A stretch of DNA of 50,345 nt, taken from NCBI GenBank assembly GCA_017517035.1, contig JAFXAN010000119.1, positions 1 to 50,345 of the forward strand, written 5' to 3'. The translations under genes and the position numbers were made by a program. Within the stretch, counting starts at the first letter, position 1. Each line of letters starts with the position of its first letter. Below, in pieces: positions 25,871-32,982 of the stretch. A model generated the notes under the pieces. The model was not told the origin of the DNA. It did no database searches and saw only the letters and a list, made by a program, of their open reading frames with translations. The stretch comes from Clostridia bacterium (GTDB lineage: Bacteria; Bacillota; Clostridia; Oscillospirales; CAG-272).

Positions 25871-26353
25871 TTATTGGGCATATTCATAGATATCTGTGAG
25901 CACGATATCAACAAAAACATGACCCGTATAGATCGTTATTTTTTTACCGGGAGCCAGGAAATAACTGCCTCCTGCAAAATAGCCGTCATCATTCATAACA
26001 CCCTCGGAAATTATAGTTCCCGTGAGATCAACCCTCGTTCCCTCGGGATAATAAACCTTGGTATTGCTGTTTTCATCAAAATATGCCGCCGGATTATTTG
26101 AATCGAGTCTTTCAAAAACACCGATATAGGTATCGTCCGTTGCCACATATACTCTATCGCCCTTAACAAAAGCATCGGCGGTCGTATATCTCACATCATC
26201 TACGCAAAAGGAAATCGCATATTTTGCCGTAAGCTCTTCTCCGCTTATCTGCTCCTTATACCCAAGTCTCAGGGCAAAAACAGCAGCGCATAAAATCAAA
26301 ACCACAAGGATCACAAAATCCAATGCACCAAAACGCTTTTTATTATTCTCCAT
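25871..26353 (-). CDS. Small membrane-anchored protein, DUF4330-like (second copy)
   Basis: A 160-residue protein with a short cytoplasmic N terminus, one membrane helix (about residues 13-30, VILVVLILCAAVFALRLG) and an extracellular beta-rich remainder. It resembles its upstream neighbour in size and layout (N-terminal anchor, region with KGDRVY/EGDTVR, then a GTRV/GTVISV turn). The pair looks like tandem paralogues of the DUF4330 group. Function unknown. It follows the O-antigen-ligase-like gene, so a role in cell-surface polymer export or assembly is possible. Confidence 0.65.
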   Translation of the reverse strand: MENNKKRFGALDFVILVVLILCAAVFALRLGYKEQISGEELTAKYAISFCVDDVRYTTADAFVKGDRVYVATDDTYIGVFERLDSNNPAAYFDENSNTKVYYPEGTRVDLTGTIISEGVMNDDGYFAGGSYFLAPGKKITIYTGHVFVDIVLTDIYEYAQ

Positions 26354-26365
26354 TTTTCCCTCTCC

Positions 26366-26863
26366 TTAGTCAATCTCTCTTATGCTTATGCAATATCCGG
26401 AGCCTGCAAAGCCCTGCGACCAGATATTTGTTGGCTTACCGACAAGGAATCTTGCATCATTAACATAATAACCCATGTCGGAATGGGTTGCCTCGGCTCT
26501 TATGGTTATAAGTAAATCCGAAAAATCCGGATTTTCCGCCATATATACGCTTCCGTCGGTGCTGTTATAAGCGATCTTTGAATATGGAGCGCTCTGAACC
26601 GAAATAACCGTTCCGATATTTCTCTTATTATCGGGATCACGAACCGTATCACCCTCTCTTATCTTTCCGAGAGCAATATTGTTCACCTGTCTGAATTCAA
26701 CGGTATATTCTATGTTAATTCTTTCTGCACTCTGCTCTTTATTGCCCTTATCCATATTTCCAAGAACGAACACGACCGCCACTATCACAAGCGCAGCCAT
26801 CAGTACAAAGAAAAGATCCATTCCGTTCCAGCGTCTCTTCTTCAGCTTAAAATTTACTGCCAT
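26366..26863 (-). CDS. Small membrane-anchored protein, DUF4330-like (first copy)
   Basis: A 165-residue protein: basic N terminus (KLKKRRWNG), membrane helix at about residues 16-36 (LFFVLMAALVIVAVVFVLGN), then an external domain with VNNIALGKIREGDTVRDP and a GTVISVQSAPY segment typical of DUF4330 proteins. It starts 14 bases after the membrane polymerase gene and is followed 12 bases later by a paralogue. Function unknown. Confidence 0.68.
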   Translation of the reverse strand: MAVNFKLKKRRWNGMDLFFVLMAALVIVAVVFVLGNMDKGNKEQSAERINIEYTVEFRQVNNIALGKIREGDTVRDPDNKRNIGTVISVQSAPYSKIAYNSTDGSVYMAENPDFSDLLITIRAEATHSDMGYYVNDARFLVGKPTNIWSQGFAGSGYCISIREID

Positions 26864-26876
26864 TCATTTATCCTCC

Positions 26877-28805
26877 TTAAAAATCGCTTTTTATCTTTAT
26901 CTTCTTCATACCAATTCGGGCAGATGCGGATATGAATGCAACAACGACCCAGAAGAAAAAGAAAATTCTGTAATTAAACCAAATAAAATCTGTCATTCCC
27001 TGAAGAAGTGCCGCACAAAGCCCGCTTATCGCCGCAACCGTTATCGCCTTTTCGGATGATGACACGGCAGTGCTCCTTCTCACAAGCGAAAGTCCGCTTC
27101 CGATGCAAAGGGCAAGCGCAATGATAAAGACCGCAAATCCAATGGCACCATGTTCAATGAAAACCTGAAGAAACAAATTATGACTGTGAACAGCCGTTTC
27201 TATCCCCGACTCAGCAAATTTTATATATACACTTCTGAACGCCTCGGGACCGACTCCTATACCGGTAAACCAATTTTCAGATGCCACCTTAAGCGAACCT
27301 CGCCAGATCCCCAGCCTGTAAACAGAAGATGTGTCAGACATTGTTACAATGCTCGAAAATCTTGAAACAAGATTCCCGAAAAGTCCGTTTCCTCCGAGCT
27401 TGTTCCAAAAAAGAGTTATACCGAGAGCACCTGCAGGAACGAGCAGAGGAATGATATAATGTCCGTAAAGCAGTACAAAAACAAAGCAAGCAAGAATAAG
27501 ACCGAGCCATGCTCCTCTGGACCAAGTATAGATGAGGCAAACACCGAGAATACCGCAGCTTGCAAGCGACGCAAGCTTCAGATAAAACCTTTTTGAACTG
27601 AAAACATATGAAAGCGCAAATGGAAATACCATGATTATGAAAACTCCGAGCATATTGGAATTTTCAAAGGTAGAGGTAACTCTTCCACCAAGATCTCCGA
27701 AAACATCCTTATCCATCGTTCCCATTTCCATATTTCCGCTTATCTTTTGATAGAGACCGTAAAGAGCGGTAAGAGTACCCGATGTAACGAAAGCGATCGA
27801 AAGTCTCCTCAGCCAATCACGAGTGCAGATAAGGTTCACGATCATAAAATATATCAGCATAAAGCTGACATAAATTGCCGATTCCTTAAAAGCGGCAGTG
27901 CCTCCGATGGAGATGATACCTCCCGCAAGCATTGTCAGCATAAAAATCCCCACAAAGGCATCGGAAAGTTCAATTTTGATTATTATCTTGCCGAAAAACG
28001 CCTTTATGCACATACATAAAAATGTGAAAAGAACGATTGCCGCAAGAATTATCGAGGGCGAGCCGATAAAGGTTAGAAACGGTGCAATAAAAACCGCGGA
28101 AAGCACACCGATCTCGGGATTGCAATAAACAAGAATGACCCAGACCGCACCGATCGCACCAATGGCAAGAAGCACAGGTGAAACAAAAAACGAAAGGCAT
28201 CCCAGAACTGCACCAAGCAAAGCAGATATAAAATATCTTCTCGATATATCCTTTATATCATAATATTTTTTCAGCTTCACCTCGGAAAAGCCTAAGAAAT
28301 CAAAGACTATGGTTGAAAAAACAAGACTTTTTCCGATCGCCTGCGCAAGATTCTTTCCCGAAAACAGCATTGGAAATGCTGCAAAAGCAAAAAACGCTCC
28401 GACGATCCACCCGAGAAAGCTCGTATCATAGCCCGAAAAAGCAAATCGCTTTATTAGATTTGCAAGAAGAACGCATATTCCGAAATATGCAAAGAAAAAA
28501 CCGTAAAAACGAAGCGGAGCGGAAAGAAGCCAATCTTTCGCTTTCTGCATAGCGCCGATTATTCCGCTGTTCTCATAGGAGACTATTATCCTTCTTCTGA
28601 TCCTTGAAAAAAAGCTGTTTTCCCAAGAAGAGCCTTCCGAAGCTCCGCAGAAAAATCCCTTTTCAAAATTCTCTTCAGCCGATGAATAACCGGTTATTAT
28701 CGAGCCAAAAAAGCCCCGAAACATCGAATCATAGCATTTTTTTGAAAAACGCATTATTGCGCTGTTTTCAAAAAAAGATGCAGTTTTGCTATCCTTAAAT
28801 CTCAA
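26877..28805 (-). CDS. O-antigen ligase/polymerase family membrane protein (Wzy_C)
   Basis: A 642-residue polytopic protein with about twelve or more membrane helices beginning near residue 95. The hallmark is the large loop region with YTWSRGAWLGLILACFV (about 425-441) and the HSHNLFLQVFIEHGAIGFAVF segment (about 545-565), which carries the conserved His of the Wzy_C / O-antigen ligase fold. It likely polymerises or attaches a surface polysaccharide. It starts at TTG 28805 overlapping the trmD stop (TTGA) with GGGAGG upstream. The ~95-residue N-terminal extension, rich in Phe, Ser and Glu, is not part of the fold. No glycosyltransferases lie nearby, so substrate unknown. Confidence 0.85.
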   Translation of the reverse strand: MRFKDSKTASFFENSAIMRFSKKCYDSMFRGFFGSIITGYSSAEENFEKGFFCGASEGSSWENSFFSRIRRRIIVSYENSGIIGAMQKAKDWLLSAPLRFYGFFFAYFGICVLLANLIKRFAFSGYDTSFLGWIVGAFFAFAAFPMLFSGKNLAQAIGKSLVFSTIVFDFLGFSEVKLKKYYDIKDISRRYFISALLGAVLGCLSFFVSPVLLAIGAIGAVWVILVYCNPEIGVLSAVFIAPFLTFIGSPSIILAAIVLFTFLCMCIKAFFGKIIIKIELSDAFVGIFMLTMLAGGIISIGGTAAFKESAIYVSFMLIYFMIVNLICTRDWLRRLSIAFVTSGTLTALYGLYQKISGNMEMGTMDKDVFGDLGGRVTSTFENSNMLGVFIIMVFPFALSYVFSSKRFYLKLASLASCGILGVCLIYTWSRGAWLGLILACFVFVLLYGHYIIPLLVPAGALGITLFWNKLGGNGLFGNLVSRFSSIVTMSDTSSVYRLGIWRGSLKVASENWFTGIGVGPEAFRSVYIKFAESGIETAVHSHNLFLQVFIEHGAIGFAVFIIALALCIGSGLSLVRRSTAVSSSEKAITVAAISGLCAALLQGMTDFIWFNYRIFFFFWVVVAFISASARIGMKKIKIKSDF

Positions 28806-29500
28806 TTATCTCCCTCCCCCGAAAGAAGATCTGGGCGCATTTTCATGGTCATTTCAAGTGCCCTTTCATAGCGCCATTTTTCAATATTTGCATGATGTCC
28901 CGATATCAGCACATCAGGAACCTTAACTCCGTGAAATTCATAAGGTCTTGTATATTGGGGATATTCCAGCATTCCGCAGGCAATGCTCTCGCTCTCAAAG
29001 CACTCATCGGCCGAAAGAACCCCCGGAACAAGTCTTGACACCGCATCAACAAGGATGCAGGCGGGTATCTCCCCACCCGTAAGGACAAAATTTCCGATTG
29101 ATATCTCCTCATCCACGATTTCGTCGATAATTCGCTGATCAACGCCTTCATAGTGACCGCAGAGGATAATAAGCTCATCAAATTTTGATAGCTCCTCTGC
29201 CTTTTTCTGATCAAGTATCCTGCCCTTTGGCGACATAAAGATAACTCTTTTATTCTCACATCCGCCGATTTCATTCATGATCGCCTCATAGCAATTATAA
29301 ATGGGCGGTGCCGCCATGAGCATTCCCATTCCGCCACCGTAAGGAGTATCGTCAACTCTTCTGTGCTTGTCCTCGGAATAATCTCTTATATTGTGAGCCT
29401 TGACCTCTATAGCTCCGCTTTTTTGCGCCCTGCCTATTATGCTCTCCCCGAGAACGCTCGAAACAAGCTCGGGAAAGAGCGTCATTATATCAAATCTCAT
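28802..29500 (-). CDS. trmD: tRNA (guanine37-N1)-methyltransferase
   Basis: A 232-residue SPOUT-class enzyme starting at ATG 29500, with GGAGG inside the end of rimM. The knot region is visible in ILCGHYEGVDQRIIDEIVDEEISIGNFVLTGGE, split across about residues 110-142, and the N-terminal MRFDIMTLFPELV. It makes m1G37 in tRNAs reading CNN codons and Pro tRNA, preventing frameshifts. Follows rimM by 4 bases as in most bacteria, though rpsP and rplS are not adjacent here. Confidence 0.95.
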   Translation of the reverse strand: MRFDIMTLFPELVSSVLGESIIGRAQKSGAIEVKAHNIRDYSEDKHRRVDDTPYGGGMGMLMAAPPIYNCYEAIMNEIGGCENKRVIFMSPKGRILDQKKAEELSKFDELIILCGHYEGVDQRIIDEIVDEEISIGNFVLTGGEIPACILVDAVSRLVPGVLSADECFESESIACGMLEYPQYTRPYEFHGVKVPDVLISGHHANIEKWRYERALEMTMKMRPDLLSGEGDN

Positions 29501-29504
29501 AAAA

Positions 29505-30017
29505 TCAATCCTCCAGCATTCCGGGAATGGGACTGACATAAACAGCCGTTTCTATATCAATCTTCTTGACAAATTCGGCAACGGCGGGCATCATCCTCTC
29601 TCCGTCAGGAGTATCTATAACATAGATATCGGAAGCTCCACGGTTTATAACCTCGCGGAGAGCTCCGTAATTCTTACCGCTTTCAAAATCCACAACGGGA
29701 AGTCCCTCAAGGTCGGCAAGAAAATATGCCCCCTCCGCAAGAGGAATATCCTCACGGGAAGCATAGATCAGAGTGTTTTTCAGAAGTAAAGCGGAATCAA
29801 AATCGCAAACTCCTTCAAGCTCCATTATAACGAACTCCTTAAAAACCGAAGCGTGAATCACCTTTTTTTCGCTATATGCACCATTCTTCTCAAAATAGAT
29901 CCTTTTGAGTGAGGACAGCACCTTTGGTGTGTCACAGCGGTTCTCAACCTTCACCGCCCCCTTAACACCATGTGTATTTATTATCTTTCCGCATTCGAGA
30001 TAAAGAGATCTTGCCAT
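29505..30017 (-). CDS. rimM: Ribosome maturation factor RimM
   Basis: A 170-residue 16S processing factor. RimM N-terminal beta-barrel LECGKIINTHGVKGAVKVE (about 6-24) and C-terminal PRC-barrel with YFLADLEGLPVVD (about 95-107) and VYVSPIPGMLE at the end. It binds 30S protein S19 and helps assemble the 30S head. The start ATG 30017 has GGAG about 9 bases upstream. First gene of the rimM-trmD-polymerase-DUF4330 operon. Confidence 0.94.
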   Translation of the reverse strand: MARSLYLECGKIINTHGVKGAVKVENRCDTPKVLSSLKRIYFEKNGAYSEKKVIHASVFKEFVIMELEGVCDFDSALLLKNTLIYASREDIPLAEGAYFLADLEGLPVVDFESGKNYGALREVINRGASDIYVIDTPDGERMMPAVAEFVKKIDIETAVYVSPIPGMLED

Positions 30018-30048
30018 ATTTTTCCGCTCCAAAAAGTATATTTATTAT

Positions 30049-30078
30049 ATTGTACCACAAAATCCAATATATTTCAAT
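30049..30078 (-). promoter_or_regulatory. Promoter of the rimM operon
   Basis: Minus strand TTGAAA (30073-30078), 18 bases, TACAAT (30049-30054). Confidence 0.6.
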
Positions 30079-30113
30079 AGTTTTTATTTTTTGTAATAAT
30101 TTGAAAAAACTGT

Positions 30114-30141
30114 TGCAAATATGGAAAAAATATGATAGAAT
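30114..30141 (+). promoter_or_regulatory. Promoter of yajC
   Basis: TTGCAA (30114-30119), 16 bases, TAGAAT (30136-30141), 31 bases before the yajC ATG. Confidence 0.5.
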
Positions 30142-30171
30142 AGATGCAATATCAATTTGGAGGTACAAAAA

Positions 30172-30510
30172 ATGCTTACAAGATTACTTGACGCTACCGC
30201 AGCAGGCGGCGCAAATGCAGGAAATCCTGCAGGTTCTTGGATGTCTATCATAATGATCGTGGCAATGCTTGCCATTCTCTATTTCTTTATGATCCGTCCC
30301 CAGAAAAAGCAGGAGAAGGAAACTCAGGCTATGCGCAATGCACTTCAGGTTGGCGATGAGATCACAACTATCGGAGGAATCATCGGAAAGATCATCAGTA
30401 TCAAAGAAGAGACCTGCATGATCGAAACGGGTCACGACAGAACAAAGATCCGCATTCTGAAGAGCGCTGTAAGAAATGTTGACGTTAAAGCCGAGGATGC
30501 ACAAAAATAA
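30172..30510 (+). CDS. yajC: Preprotein translocase subunit YajC
   Basis: A 112-residue protein starting at ATG 30172 after GGAGGT. One membrane helix (about residues 23-43, MSIIMIVAMLAILYFFMI) directly followed by the family motif RPQKKQEKETQAM and GDEITTIGGIIGKI. Accessory subunit of SecDF-YajC, which supports Sec-dependent export. In many Clostridia it is followed by the TIGR04086 gene and the SCIFF peptide/maturase genes, and the remains of that order are seen here. Confidence 0.95.
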   Translation: MLTRLLDATAAGGANAGNPAGSWMSIIMIVAMLAILYFFMIRPQKKQEKETQAMRNALQVGDEITTIGGIIGKIISIKEETCMIETGHDRTKIRILKSAVRNVDVKAEDAQK

Positions 30511-30522
30511 TTGAATGTCATA

Positions 30523-30577
30523 AAAAACGCCGCCGAAGCATTATAATTTAGTAAGATTATATTTCGGAGGCGTTTTT
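30523..30577 (+). terminator. Hairpin downstream of yajC that overlaps the next ribosome site
   Basis: AAAAACGCCGCCGAA (30523-30537) pairs with TTCGGAGGCGTTTTT (30563-30577), one mismatch. The 3' arm and T-run look like an intrinsic terminator, yet the GGAGG in it is the ribosome site of the gene starting at 30578. A TATAAT-like box lies in the loop (30542-30547). Confidence 0.7.
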
Positions 30578-31042
30578 ATGAAAAATAGTACAAAAGAAGG
30601 TAAGAAAGCAAGAGAAGCTTTCGCTTTTTCACGGCTTTTCCGCTCTGCGCTCATTGGAATCGGAATCATGATAGCGGTTGCACTTTTCACAATGCTCTGC
30701 TCATCTGCCATTGCATATTCGATGGCAGACCCCGCAGCTTTTACATTTCCTTTTGGCATTGCTTCGCTTTATATCAGCATTTTTGCGGGAGGTATTGCGG
30801 TATCAAAGACCGGTGGTGATTCAAGGCTTCTTTCGGGGCTTATATATACTGCCGCCGCATTTCTTCTCTTTTCCGCAATAAAGCTTCCTATGATGGGGAA
30901 CGAAAGCGTAGGGGGAGCGGGAATATATATGCTTATCTGCCTTGCTTTCTCGGCACTGGGAATAGTTTTTCCCATTATACTTCCAAAAAGAAGAAAATCA
31001 AATCATAAAAAAAGAGCCGAAAAATTCAGGCGAAAAAAATAA
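30578..31042 (+). CDS. TIGR04086 family membrane protein
   Basis: A 154-residue protein with four predicted membrane helices (about residues 21-44, 52-73, 83-101, 109-130) and a strongly basic tail. Helix content, length and position after yajC match the TIGR04086/YrzE family, whose function is unknown. Start ATG 30578 after CGGAGG; that ribosome site is buried in the yajC terminator-like hairpin. Confidence 0.8.
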   Translation: MKNSTKEGKKAREAFAFSRLFRSALIGIGIMIAVALFTMLCSSAIAYSMADPAAFTFPFGIASLYISIFAGGIAVSKTGGDSRLLSGLIYTAAAFLLFSAIKLPMMGNESVGGAGIYMLICLAFSALGIVFPIILPKRRKSNHKKRAEKFRRKK

Positions 31043-31063
31043 AAATCGAAAGGACTATACAAA

Positions 31064-31456
31064 TTGGTACATTTATTTAAAGCTTCAGGCAAAAAAATCG
31101 CATTTGACAGCGCAAGCGGCGCTTTTATTCCGCTTACAGCACTTGCAAATAAAATGATGGGTGCGCTCACAGCACCTCTTTCTCCCGTTTGCCCCACATC
31201 CCTCCGCTATGAGCTTGCAAAATATGACAGTGAGGATGTTTCGGACACATATGAAAGGCTTTATTCTCTGCAAGAGGACGGACTTCTCTTTGCAGCGGGA
31301 AACGAGCCAAAGCTGATGCTCGAGGGCGAATATGCCGCAGAGAGCGACGAAGAGATCGCAGAAGCGCTGAGCGCTATAAAGAATGAGGGCAAAAGCTCTG
31401 TTTCCTTTGTGGGCAGTAATGAGAACGCAGAAAAGCTGGCAAAAGAAATTTTTTAA
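31064..31456 (+). CDS. Orphan ScfB N-terminal (peptide-recognition) domain, radical SAM part missing
   Basis: A 130-residue protein that starts at TTG 31064 (AAAGGA upstream). Its first ~80 residues follow the N terminus of SCIFF-peptide maturases: M-V-H-L-F-K, a D-x-x-SGA segment (residues ~14-20), then YELAKYDSEDVSDTYERLY and the EDGLLF end. In the full enzymes this RRE-like domain is followed by a radical SAM domain with CxxxCxxC and a SPASM domain. None of that is present: the last ~45 residues are a short Glu/Ala/Lys-rich tail and the frame ends cleanly. The gene sits exactly where scfA-scfB lie in other Clostridia (after yajC and TIGR04086), and no Cys-rich SCIFF peptide is encoded in the 21-base gap before it. 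I recognise the relationship by motif and synteny, not by alignment. It could be a relic or a repurposed binding domain. Confidence 0.6.
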   Translation: MVHLFKASGKKIAFDSASGAFIPLTALANKMMGALTAPLSPVCPTSLRYELAKYDSEDVSDTYERLYSLQEDGLLFAAGNEPKLMLEGEYAAESDEEIAEALSAIKNEGKSSVSFVGSNENAEKLAKEIF

Positions 31457-31500
31457 ACATATCAAAAAATAATCTTCAGAAAAGGTAACAGGTAGTTAAA

Positions 31501-32982
31501 ATGTTTGGTTTTGAAAAATGCACTCCCGAAAGTGTCGGGGTTTCATCAAAGGCGGTACTTGACCTCATCAAAACATATGACGAATATCAGCTTTCAACAC
31601 ACGATATAATTCTTGCAAAGGGCAGAGAGATATTCACAGAGGTATATTATGCACCATTCCACCGTGATTTTCTCCATAGACTTTATTCTGTAACAAAGAG
31701 CTTTATGGCAGTTTCCGTCGGACTTGCACAGGACGATGGACTTCTTTCAATCGACGATAAGCTTGTAAAATACTTTCCGGAGTACGAAAACGAATATTGG
31801 AACGATAATCTAAGAGAAACGACTCTGCGTGATATGCTGACCATGTCAACAACAAGAACCGAAGAATGCTATTGGTTCACAGCAGGACTTGACAGACGAG
31901 AGGAAGCTCATTTCAAGCAGAAAAACGGAAAAATACCGGGAACGCTCTATGAATACGACAGCCAAGGCTCATTCATGCTCGGAACTATCGTTGAAAAGGT
32001 AACAGGCAAGCCTTTCCTTGAATATTTGAAGGAAAAAGTCCTCTCAAAAATCGGCTTCAGCGATGAGGCTTATTGCCTCAAATGCCCCGGAGGATATTCA
32101 TGGAGTGACTCTGCGATTCTCTGTACCCCAAGAGATCTTCTCACATTTGCTCGTTTCGTTGCAAACAGAGGAGAATGGGACGGAGTTCAGTATATCAGCC
32201 GTGAATTTATGGAAGAAGCAGTCTCCCCGCTTGTTGATAATGATGAGTACGGTGCGACAGCTTATAATCATTGCGGCTACGGCTTCCAGATCTGGGGATG
32301 CCACAACGGCGGATTTATGTTCAACGGAATGGGTGACCAGTTTGCTATATACGATCCCAAGACCGATATCATAATGATAATAAATTCTGATAACCAAGGC
32401 AGCGCAATTTCCAGACCAATTATCTTCCATAAATTCTGCTTCGATTTCGTGCGCTCGGTATCGGATAAGCCTCTCCCCGAGGACTCCAAGGCTCTTAATG
32501 AGCTTGAAGAATATATTTCTTCAAGAAAGCTTATGTCACTTGAGGGCAGAACAGAGAATGATTTTGCAAAAGAAATCGACGGCGTTACATATAATATGCA
32601 GGATAATCCTATGGGGATCGAATGGATGCGCTTCAAATTCCTTGAGGGTGGCAAAGCTGTCTGGCGCTATAAGAATGCACAAGGCGAAAAAGAGCTTCCC
32701 TTCGGCATGGGATATAACGAATTTTCAAAGTTCCCACAGGAGAATTATTCCGACATTGTTGGAACAGTTCCCTGCCTCGGAAACAAATACGACTGCGCCA
32801 CTTCCGGAATCTGGACAGAGGACAAAAAGCTGCGCCTTAAGGTTCAGGTGATCGACAAATATTTTGGAAATATCTGTATGATATTCTCATTCAAGGATAG
32901 CAGGATCGCTGTCAGAATGATCAAAAATGCCGAGGCGTTTCTTGATGAATATAACGGCTACGCTATGGGAGAAAAAGCATGA
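31501..32982 (+). CDS. Serine hydrolase, class C beta-lactamase-like family
   Basis: A 493-residue protein with the beta-lactamase/esterase fold. Ser63-x-x-Lys66 in LYSVTKSF supplies the nucleophile, Tyr in GTLYEYDSQGSFML (about 150-163) is the second motif, and HNGGFMFNGMGDQFAIYD (about 268-285) is the third. The C-terminal ~150 residues form a separate beta-rich domain. No signal peptide, hence cytoplasmic; such enzymes act as esterases or peptidases rather than antibiotic lactamases. Its stop overlaps the GH92 gene start as ATGA, so the product is co-made with an alpha-mannosidase and may de-esterify the same glycan. Weak ribosome site (AAAGG at -15). Confidence 0.82.
   Translation: MFGFEKCTPESVGVSSKAVLDLIKTYDEYQLSTHDIILAKGREIFTEVYYAPFHRDFLHRLYSVTKSFMAVSVGLAQDDGLLSIDDKLVKYFPEYENEYWNDNLRETTLRDMLTMSTTRTEECYWFTAGLDRREEAHFKQKNGKIPGTLYEYDSQGSFMLGTIVEKVTGKPFLEYLKEKVLSKIGFSDEAYCLKCPGGYSWSDSAILCTPRDLLTFARFVANRGEWDGVQYISREFMEEAVSPLVDNDEYGATAYNHCGYGFQIWGCHNGGFMFNGMGDQFAIYDPKTDIIMIINSDNQGSAISRPIIFHKFCFDFVRSVSDKPLPEDSKALNELEEYISSRKLMSLEGRTENDFAKEIDGVTYNMQDNPMGIEWMRFKFLEGGKAVWRYKNAQGEKELPFGMGYNEFSKFPQENYSDIVGTVPCLGNKYDCATSGIWTEDKKLRLKVQVIDKYFGNICMIFSFKDSRIAVRMIKNAEAFLDEYNGYAMGEKA

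Noticed and set aside
31501..32982. True AmpC-type antibiotic beta-lactamase
   Set aside because: No signal peptide, and it is translationally coupled to a GH92 gene; an intracellular esterase or peptidase role fits better, and it is not linked to the BlaI/M56 pair.
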